Position numbers and translations under genes: made by a program. From assembly GCF_022627955.1 (NCBI RefSeq), contig NZ_JABXGD010000001.1, positions 124,001-188,000 of the forward strand: a stretch of 64,000 nt of DNA, in the 5' to 3' direction. The stretch is from Microbacterium sp. C5A9. GTDB taxonomy: Bacteria > Actinomycetota > Actinomycetes > Actinomycetales > Microbacteriaceae. Under the pieces are notes generated by a model. That model was not told the origin of the DNA, ran no database searches, and saw only the letters and a program-made list of their open reading frames with translations. Shown here piece after piece: positions 43,827 to 50,723 of the stretch. The stretch's first letter is position 1, and each line of letters starts with the position of its first letter.

Positions 43827-43934
43827 TTGAATCCATTCAACTCTCGGTAAGATACGACGATCCCGAGCCTGCGTCAATGATTCGTTCGGAACTCGTCCCG
43901 ATCCTTGACATCGAGTATTGAATGCATTCAATAT
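43827..43934. promoter_or_regulatory. Divergent promoters with two TTGAAT..ATTCAA operators
   Basis: Operator 1, TTGAATCCATTCAA (43827-43840), lies just downstream of the minus-strand promoter TTGACG-17-TATCTT. Operator 2, TATTGAATGCATTCAATA (43916-43933), is a perfect 18-bp palindrome that overlaps the spacer and -10 of the plus-strand promoter (TTGACA at 43905-43910, 18-bp spacer, CAATAT at 43929-43934). Both promoters are thus placed for simple repression by one regulator. No regulator gene is adjacent. Confidence 0.75.
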
Positions 43935-43997
43935 GGCTGTGCGCGGTGATACGCAGCCCGCGATGCGATGACGCACCCACCCGGAAGGACCCATGCC

Positions 43998-46649
43998 ATG
44001 GCGGCAGCCCCCGATCCCTCGCTGACCGACGCCTCCACTCGGGTGGTGTCCCTGCGCTCTCAGCACGGCGCGGATCTCCTCGGAGTCCCTGGCGCCGGAG
44101 TGCGGCTCACCTGGCGGTGGGAGAGCGATGACGAGGAGGCCGAGCAGCGCGGCTACCAGATCGCCGCGGGAGGCGACGGTGCGGCTCCGACGCCCGGCGA
44201 CGTGGTGCACTCGGGAGACTCGGTCGCGATCCCCGCGGGCGACCTCGCCTCGGGAGAGCGGCGCACCTTCTCGGTGCGCATCGCGACGGCGCGCGGATGG
44301 ACCGACTGGAGCGCCCCGCTCGTCGTGGAAGCCGGGCTCGAGTCCGCCGATCTCCGGGCGCGGGTGATCGGCATCCCCAGCGAGGTCGAGGGGCCCGCGG
44401 CGCTGCTGCGCACCGAGTTCGCCGTCGACACCCTGCCCGAGCGTGCACGGCTCCGCCTGAGCGCGCTCGGTCTGGTGGACGCCTGGATCAACGGTCGGCG
44501 TGCCGGCGACGCGCGCCTCACCCCGGGGTGGACGTCGTATCAGGAGCGGGTGCTGCTCGACACGATCGACGTGACCGGCCTGCTGCACGAGGGCACGAAC
44601 GTCATCGTGCTCGAGGTGGGCGACGGCTGGTATCGCGGGCGGATGGGCTTCGCGCAGCGCACCGAGATCTACGGCGATCGCTCGGGCGCTCTCGCGCAGA
44701 TCGACACCGAGCACGGGGTGCTCGTCTCGACCGACACGTCGTGGCGCGGCGGCTTCGGCGCGGTGCGATCGGCGAGCATCTACGACGGCACCGCGATCGA
44801 CCTGAACCACGCGCCAGCGGGTCTGCATACGCCCGGCTTCGACGACGCGCAGTGGACCGCCGCCGAGGTGATCGACTCCGACCTCGGCCGGTTCGAGCCC
44901 CGGTCGGCGCCCCCGGTGCGGATCGTCGCCGAGCTCGACATGGCCCGCACGGCCCACGGGAGTGGAGCGCAGTTCGACGCGGGACAGAACATCACCGGCT
45001 GGGTCAGGCTCGTCGTGCGCGGCACCGCCGGCGACCGCGTCACCATCCGCCACGCCGAGATCCTGGAACCGTCGGGCGAGCTCCACACCGCTGCGCTCCG
45101 GACCGCCGCGGCGACCGATCACTACATCCTCGATCGCGACGGCGAGCACGTGCTCGAACCGCAGTTCACGTTCCACGGCTTCCAGTACGCCCAGATCAGC
45201 GGCGACGTCGAGGTGCTGTCGGCGACGGCGGTCGCGATCTCCAGCGATCTGCCGCAGCGGTCGAGCTTCCGCTCCGCATCGGCCGCGCTGGACCGCTTCC
45301 ACTCCAACGTCCTCTGGTCGCAGCGCGACAACTTCGTGTCGGTGCCCACCGACTGCCCGCAGCGCGACGAGCGCCTGGGCTGGACGGGCGACGCACAGGC
45401 GTTCGCGGCGACCGCGAGCACCCTGATGGATGCCGAGGCGTTCTGGCGCAGCTGGCTCCGCGACCTCGAGATCGATCAGACCGACGAGGGCGGCGTCGCC
45501 TCGGTCGTGCCCGACATCATCCGCTTCGAGGACATGCGCATGGGGTCGGCATGCGTCGACAACATGGGGCGGGCCGGATGGGCGGATGCCGCCACGATCG
45601 TGCCCTGGGCGGTCTACGAGGCCGGCGGCAGCGACGAGGTGCTGCGGCAGCAGCTGCGGAGCATGCGCCGCTGGGTCGAGCACCTGCGTGGCAGGGCCGG
45701 CGACGACGTCGTGCTGCCCACCGAGCCGTTCCAGTACGGCGATTGGCTCGACCCCGATGCGCCCGGTGCGCAGCCGTGGCAGGCGAAGGTGTCGAGCGAC
45801 TACGTCGCGAACGCGTTCTATGTGCACTCGGCCCGTCTGCTCGCGCGGGCCGAGGCGCTGGTCGGCGACGACGCCCGTGCCGGTGAGTACGCCGACCTCG
45901 CCGATCGGGTCGCGGCGGAGACCTGGCGGCGGTGGGGAGCCGAGGCCGCCACGACCCAGACCGGCGCCGCGTTGGCCCTCGAGTTCCGCATCGCCCCCGA
46001 CGCCGAGCGCGAGTCGATCGCCGCCGGCCTGGCCGCGAACGTGCGCGCCGAGAACGGGCGCATCTCCACCGGATTCCTGGGCACACCGCTCGTCCTGTTC
46101 GCGCTGTCGAACACCGGCCACCTCGACGAGGCGTACCTGATGCTCCTGCGTCGTGAGGCGCCGAGCTGGCTGTACCAGGTCGATCGCGGGGCGACCACGG
46201 TGTGGGAGCGCTGGGACGCGATCCTCCCTGACGGGCGCATCCACTCGGGGGCCATGGATGCCGGGTCGAAGGAGGAGGGCGGCAGCATGCTCTCCTTCAA
46301 CCACTACGCGTACGGGGCGGTCATCGACTGGGTGTACCGGACCGTCGCGGGCATCGCTCCGGCGCAGCCCGGCTATCGCGTGTCGCGGATCGCGCCGCGC
46401 CCCGCCGTCGGCATGGACGAGGCGGCGGCATCGGTCGACACACCGTACGGCCGCCTCGCGATCGACTGGCGACTGGACGGCGACGTGCTGCGGATCGCCG
46501 TGGAGGTGCCGTTCGGCACGACCGCCGACCTCGATCTGCCGGTCACGGCCGACTCCACGGTCACCGTCGACGACGGCAGCGCCGCGGTGCGGGTGGGCCC
46601 GGGAGCGCACGAGATCACGGTGACGGCGCCCGCCGTCGCCCGACGATGA
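43998..46649 (+). CDS. GH78 alpha-L-rhamnosidase (second of three)
   Basis: 883 residues from ATG 43998, chosen because GGAAGGA is 8 nt upstream; an earlier in-frame ATG at 43968 lacks a site. N-terminal fibronectin-like and carbohydrate-binding domains, then the (alpha/alpha)6 barrel with PTDCPQRDERLGWTGD (about 448-463, acid Glu) and VWERWDAILPDG (base Glu, about 735), followed by SFNHYAYGAVIDW. Unlike the other two GH78 proteins here it has no helical C-terminal appendage. No signal peptide. First gene of the plus-strand transcript divergent from the CUT1 importer; 18 bp separate it from the next GH78. Confidence 0.94.
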   Translation: MAAAPDPSLTDASTRVVSLRSQHGADLLGVPGAGVRLTWRWESDDEEAEQRGYQIAAGGDGAAPTPGDVVHSGDSVAIPAGDLASGERRTFSVRIATARGWTDWSAPLVVEAGLESADLRARVIGIPSEVEGPAALLRTEFAVDTLPERARLRLSALGLVDAWINGRRAGDARLTPGWTSYQERVLLDTIDVTGLLHEGTNVIVLEVGDGWYRGRMGFAQRTEIYGDRSGALAQIDTEHGVLVSTDTSWRGGFGAVRSASIYDGTAIDLNHAPAGLHTPGFDDAQWTAAEVIDSDLGRFEPRSAPPVRIVAELDMARTAHGSGAQFDAGQNITGWVRLVVRGTAGDRVTIRHAEILEPSGELHTAALRTAAATDHYILDRDGEHVLEPQFTFHGFQYAQISGDVEVLSATAVAISSDLPQRSSFRSASAALDRFHSNVLWSQRDNFVSVPTDCPQRDERLGWTGDAQAFAATASTLMDAEAFWRSWLRDLEIDQTDEGGVASVVPDIIRFEDMRMGSACVDNMGRAGWADAATIVPWAVYEAGGSDEVLRQQLRSMRRWVEHLRGRAGDDVVLPTEPFQYGDWLDPDAPGAQPWQAKVSSDYVANAFYVHSARLLARAEALVGDDARAGEYADLADRVAAETWRRWGAEAATTQTGAALALEFRIAPDAERESIAAGLAANVRAENGRISTGFLGTPLVLFALSNTGHLDEAYLMLLRREAPSWLYQVDRGATTVWERWDAILPDGRIHSGAMDAGSKEEGGSMLSFNHYAYGAVIDWVYRTVAGIAPAQPGYRVSRIAPRPAVGMDEAAASVDTPYGRLAIDWRLDGDVLRIAVEVPFGTTADLDLPVTADSTVTVDDGSAAVRVGPGAHEITVTAPAVARR

Positions 46650-46667
46650 GAGAGATGCAGGAGAGAC

Positions 46668-49430
46668 ATGAGTCTGAGAGTCGCGCGCGTCACCGTCGAC
46701 GCGCCGCACGGCAGTGACACGGTCGCCACGGCGACCCCGGCCATCGGGTGGGTGAGCGAGTCCGATGCCCGCGGATGGATGCAGTCGGGTGCCGAACTCG
46801 AGCTGGAGCTCGACGGCGAGACCCAGATGCATCGGGTCGGCGGTCGGGACTCGGTGCGCCTGCGGTGGCCGTTCCGCCCGCTGCAGCCCCGGGACGAGGC
46901 GACCCTGCGCGTGCGGGTGACCGGCTCCGACGGGGCGGTGTCGCCGTGGAGCGAGCCGCGACGGATCGTCGCGGGATTCCTCGCCGACGGTGAGTGGACC
47001 GCGCGCACGATCGCCGTCGCCGCACCGACGACGTATGCCGAGCCGGCGACTCTGCGCACGACGTTCTCCGTCGACGGAGAGGTGCGCCGCGCGACGCTGT
47101 ACGCCACGGCCGTCGGGGTCTATCAGGCGGCGTTCAACGGGGAGGAGGTCGACGATCAGGTGCTGAAGCCGGGGTGGACGCCCTTCCACACGCGCACCGT
47201 GCACGAGAGCACGGACGTCACCGCCCTCGTGCGGTCAGGGGAGAACGCCGTCACCGTGCGTCTCGCCGGTGCCTGGGCGACCGAGCACTATGGCTTCCGC
47301 GAGAACGCCGCGCCGGTGTACGAGGAGCAGCCCCGCTTCGCGGCGCAGCTGCTCATCGAGTACGCGGACGGTCGTGTGCAGACGGTGCGGACCGACGAGT
47401 CGTGGCAGAGCGCGCCGAACGAGGTCACGGCCAGCGGGCTGTATGCGGGCGAGGATCACGACGCCCGCCGCGGCACCTCGGACTGGTCGCCCGTCGCGGT
47501 CGTCGCCGACGTTCCCGTGCCCGGAGCGCGGGTGTCGCCGTTCGTCCGGCGCATCGAGGAGCTTCCCGTCGCCGAGGTCATCACGACCCCGTCGGGCCGG
47601 ACCGTGCTCGACTTCGGCCAGAACCTCGTCGGCCGCCTGAGGATCCGCGTGCAGGGGGCGTCCGGCACGGTCGTCACACTTCGCCACGCCGAAGTGCTCG
47701 AGCACGGCGAGCTGGGCACCCGCCCGCTGCGTGCCGCGGCGGCGACCGACCGGTACACGCTCGCGGGCGACGGCGTCGAGGTCTGGGAGCCTGAGTTCAC
47801 GTTCCACGGATTCCGCTACGCCGAGATCGACGGATGGCCCGGCGTGCTGGACCCCGCCGACATCTCCGCCGTCGTGATCCACAGCGACATGGAGCGCACC
47901 GGCTGGTTCGACACCTCGCACGAGCTCGTGAGGCAGCTGCACCAGAACGTCGTCTGGGGGCTGCGCGGCAACTTCCTCTCCGTCCCCACCGACTGCCCGC
48001 AGCGCGACGAGCGCCTCGGCTGGACCGGCGACATCCAGGTCTTCGCACCGACGGCGAGCTTCCTCTACGACGTGCGGGGGTTCCTCGACTCGTGGCTGCG
48101 CGACCTCGAGATCGACCAGGTCGACGGCGTGGTCCCGTTCGTGGTGCCGAACGTGCTCGGTCCCGCGCGCGCCGCCGCCGCGTGGGGAGACGCCGCCGCC
48201 GTGGTCCCGACCGTGCTCTACGAGCGCTTCGCGGATCTCGACACTCTGGAGCGCCAGTTCGACAGCATGAGGGCCTGGACTGACGTGATCGTCGGCTACT
48301 CCGGCGATCGGCGCCTGTGGGAGGGCATGTTCCAGTTCGGCGACTGGCTCGACCCCGACGCGCCGCCGCAGCATCCGGCGAAGGCGAAGACCTCGGCCGA
48401 CATCGTGGCCACGGCCTACGTGTTCCGATCGGCCGACCTCACGGCGCGGGCCGCCGCTCTTCTCGGACGCGAGAGCGAGGCACGCGAGTACGCGGGGATC
48501 GCCGAGGAGGTGCGGCGGGCCTTCGTCGCCGAGTACGTGACGGAGTCGGGGCGCATGGTGTCCGACGCGCAGACCGCGTACTCGCTGGCCATCGTGTTCG
48601 ACATGGTCGACGAGAGTCGTCGTCAGGCGCTCGGCGACCGCCTGGCCGAGCTCACCCGGCTCGGCGGCTATCGCATCGGCACCGGGTTCGTGGGGACGCC
48701 GATCATCCAGGATGCGCTCACCCGCACGGGTCACCTCGACACGGCGACGAGACTGCTCACCCAGACGGAGAACCCGTCGTGGCTGTATCCCGTGACCATG
48801 GGAGCGACCACGATCTGGGAGCGCTGGGACTCGATGCTGCCGGACGGCACGATCAACCCGGGGCAGATGACCTCCTTCAACCACTATGCGCTCGGGGCCA
48901 TCGCCGACTGGCTGCATCGCACCGTGGCCGGTCTGGCTCCCGCGACCCCGGGCTATGCGCGGATCGCCATCGAGCCGCACCCGCTCGAGGGGTTCGACGA
49001 TGCCGAGGCCTCGCACCTGACTCCGTACGGAGAGGCGCGCGTGCGCTGGCAGCGGTCGGGCGAGTCGATCATCGTCGAGGCGACCGTGCCGGCGAACACC
49101 GACGCCGACGTCGTGCTGCCCGACGGCAGGCGTCACACGGTCGGATCGGGGTCGCATCGGTGGACCTCCGCCGCACTTGCACCGCGGCCCGAACCCGGCG
49201 AGGTCGGGCCCGAGTCGACCCTCGCGCAGATCATCGATGACAGCGAGGCGTATCAGGCGATCGTCGAGGTGCTGGGCGAGCTCCGTCCCGCGATCGCGGA
49301 GGACTTCCGCGACAACACCGAATGGAGTCCGCGGCTGACGCTCGGCGAGCTGTTCGCCCGGCTGCTGGGCCCCGAGCCCCGGGCCGCGGTCGAGAGACGC
49401 CTCACGGCGCTGAACACCGCGCGGTCCTGA
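46668..49430 (+). CDS. GH78 alpha-L-rhamnosidase (third of three)
   Basis: 920 residues with AGGAGA just upstream. Same architecture as the GH78 at 17153-19936 and clearly closer to it than to its immediate neighbour: TPSGRTVLDFGQNLVGRLRI and PTDCPQRDERLGWTGD are nearly identical. Base Glu in IWERWDSMLPDG. The last 75 residues (from about STLAQIIDDSEAY) form a helical appendage shared with that paralogue (SLAEVIDDPRAY). No signal peptide. Two GH78 in tandem suggest different rhamnosyl linkages (for example alpha-1,2 against alpha-1,4 or aryl rhamnoside), which sequence alone cannot resolve. Confidence 0.94.
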   Translation: MSLRVARVTVDAPHGSDTVATATPAIGWVSESDARGWMQSGAELELELDGETQMHRVGGRDSVRLRWPFRPLQPRDEATLRVRVTGSDGAVSPWSEPRRIVAGFLADGEWTARTIAVAAPTTYAEPATLRTTFSVDGEVRRATLYATAVGVYQAAFNGEEVDDQVLKPGWTPFHTRTVHESTDVTALVRSGENAVTVRLAGAWATEHYGFRENAAPVYEEQPRFAAQLLIEYADGRVQTVRTDESWQSAPNEVTASGLYAGEDHDARRGTSDWSPVAVVADVPVPGARVSPFVRRIEELPVAEVITTPSGRTVLDFGQNLVGRLRIRVQGASGTVVTLRHAEVLEHGELGTRPLRAAAATDRYTLAGDGVEVWEPEFTFHGFRYAEIDGWPGVLDPADISAVVIHSDMERTGWFDTSHELVRQLHQNVVWGLRGNFLSVPTDCPQRDERLGWTGDIQVFAPTASFLYDVRGFLDSWLRDLEIDQVDGVVPFVVPNVLGPARAAAAWGDAAAVVPTVLYERFADLDTLERQFDSMRAWTDVIVGYSGDRRLWEGMFQFGDWLDPDAPPQHPAKAKTSADIVATAYVFRSADLTARAAALLGRESEAREYAGIAEEVRRAFVAEYVTESGRMVSDAQTAYSLAIVFDMVDESRRQALGDRLAELTRLGGYRIGTGFVGTPIIQDALTRTGHLDTATRLLTQTENPSWLYPVTMGATTIWERWDSMLPDGTINPGQMTSFNHYALGAIADWLHRTVAGLAPATPGYARIAIEPHPLEGFDDAEASHLTPYGEARVRWQRSGESIIVEATVPANTDADVVLPDGRRHTVGSGSHRWTSAALAPRPEPGEVGPESTLAQIIDDSEAYQAIVEVLGELRPAIAEDFRDNTEWSPRLTLGELFARLLGPEPRAAVERRLTALNTARS

Positions 49431-49457
49431 CGACGGATCGGCTCGGACGACGTCGAT

Positions 49458-49501
49458 CTCCGCAGAACGGGGCTCCGCAGAACGGGACTCAGTAGAACTC
49501 C
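49458..49501. repeat. 15-bp tandem microduplication at the 3' end of the hydroxyacid dehydrogenase gene
   Basis: CTCCGCAGAACGGG occurs at 49458-49471 and again at 49473-49486 (period 15). A third, degenerate copy (49488-49501, CTCAGTAGAACTCC) holds the stop codon and last codons of the minus-strand gene. Confidence 0.85.
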
Positions 49502-50535
49502 ACCGTGTCGACGCGGTTCATCAGCGGTTCGCCGTCGATGAGCCGCGTCGCGTTGGCGGCGAACAGCTCGGCGATGCGGCGCTCCTCGTCGATGTCGGTC
49601 CCGGCGTTGTGCGGGCTGACGAGCACGTTCGGCATCGACCACAGGGGGCTCGTCTCGGGCAGCGGCTCAACGGCGAACACGTCGAGGGCGGCGAACCCCA
49701 CCAGGCCGCTCGCGAGCGCATCGATGAGCGCGGGCTCGTCGACCGTCGATCCTCGCCCCACGTTCACGACGGTGATGCCCGGCTTCGCCTGCGCGAGAAC
49801 GGCGCCCGACAGCATGTCGCGCGTCGCGTCGGTGCCGGGCAGCGCGAGCACCACGGCATCCGCGGTCGAGAGGGCGTCGCCGAGCTCGGACGGAGGGCGG
49901 ATCTCGGCCACCCCGGGGGCGTCGACGGTCCGCCGATGGATGCCGGTGACCCGCGCCCCGAGCGCGTGCAGCTTGCGGGCGACGGTGCGGCCGATGCCGC
50001 CCAGCCCGACGACGACCACGTGGCTCCCGTCGACCTGCGGCACCGGGCGGCGTGCGCCCCACTCGCGTCGATGCTGGTCGGTGAGCAGGCGCGCGAGGTT
50101 CTGGGCACCGGCGAGCACACCCAGCACCGCGAACTCCGCCAGCGGACCTCCGTGCACACCGCCCGAGGTCGTGAAGGCGATGCGGGCGAGCTGCTCGTCG
50201 GTGAGGGCGGCGTCCTTGACCTGCGCGCCGCCGCCGGCCGGAGTCGTGTGCACCCAGCGCAGCGACGGGTTGGCCGCCGCCGTGCGGTGCAGCTGGGTGG
50301 GGGACTGATCGGGGACCCCGTAGAGCGCTTCGGCCTGATCGAGCAGCTGCTCGAAGCGCAGCTGCTGCGCGGCCGACCGACGGAACGCGGGGTCGCCGAG
50401 GTGGTCGCCCTGATAGAGCTGCGGCGGCAGCAGACCGGGGTCGCGGATCAGCTCGATCCGCGGCTCGAGCTCTGCGATCAGCGCGCAGAGGTCGTCGGGG
50501 AGCGGGGTCGGGACGAACACGCGGAGTGCGGTCAT
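49489..50535 (-). CDS. D-isomer-specific 2-hydroxyacid dehydrogenase
   Basis: 348 residues from ATG 50535 with GGAG upstream; a longer 5' frame overlaps the divergent promoter and is rejected. NAD-binding motif VVVGLGGIGRTVARKLHALG (about 172-192). Catalytic Arg in VNVGRGSTVDE, Glu in DVFAVEPLPE and His in VSPHNAG complete the family triad. These enzymes interconvert 2-oxo and D-2-hydroxy acids; the N-terminal domain is unusually long and gives no substrate clue. It is divergent from the LacZ-like GH2 gene, with which it may share control. Confidence 0.88.
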   Translation of the reverse strand: MTALRVFVPTPLPDDLCALIAELEPRIELIRDPGLLPPQLYQGDHLGDPAFRRSAAQQLRFEQLLDQAEALYGVPDQSPTQLHRTAAANPSLRWVHTTPAGGGAQVKDAALTDEQLARIAFTTSGGVHGGPLAEFAVLGVLAGAQNLARLLTDQHRREWGARRPVPQVDGSHVVVVGLGGIGRTVARKLHALGARVTGIHRRTVDAPGVAEIRPPSELGDALSTADAVVLALPGTDATRDMLSGAVLAQAKPGITVVNVGRGSTVDEPALIDALASGLVGFAALDVFAVEPLPETSPLWSMPNVLVSPHNAGTDIDEERRIAELFAANATRLIDGEPLMNRVDTVEFY

Positions 50536-50723
50536 GGGTTCTCCGATCGTCGATGCGCGCGTGCGCCGATTCCGACGCACCGTCGACACTAACGCTATAG
50601 TTGGTATCGAATTCATAGACGAATGGATATTCACATCGTGTCTTCCCTCACGCAGGAGACGTCCGCCACGCCGGAATCCTCCCCCGCACTCTCCTCCCTC
50701 GACGAGCCCGAGGAGGGAACCCT
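50536..50723. other. Divergent intergenic region with a possible 34-codon leader ORF
   Basis: 188 bp between the dehydrogenase and GH2 starts. A TATAGT (50596-50601) could be a plus-strand -10, but no good -35 matches it. The segment 50596-50635 is AT-rich and contains GAATTC and GATATTC half-site-like sequences. An open frame ATG 50623 to TGA 50727 (34 residues, Ser/Glu-rich) ends exactly across the GH2 start (TGATG), but has no ribosome site of its own, so whether it is translated is unclear. Confidence 0.35.

Noticed and set aside
43752..47204. 1150-codon open frame antisense to the GH78 gene
   Set aside because: Arg/Gly/Ala/His-rich low-complexity translation, no ribosome site, no family features. 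In 70% GC DNA the antisense frame of a real gene is often open. The plus-strand GH78 genes carry intact catalytic motifs.
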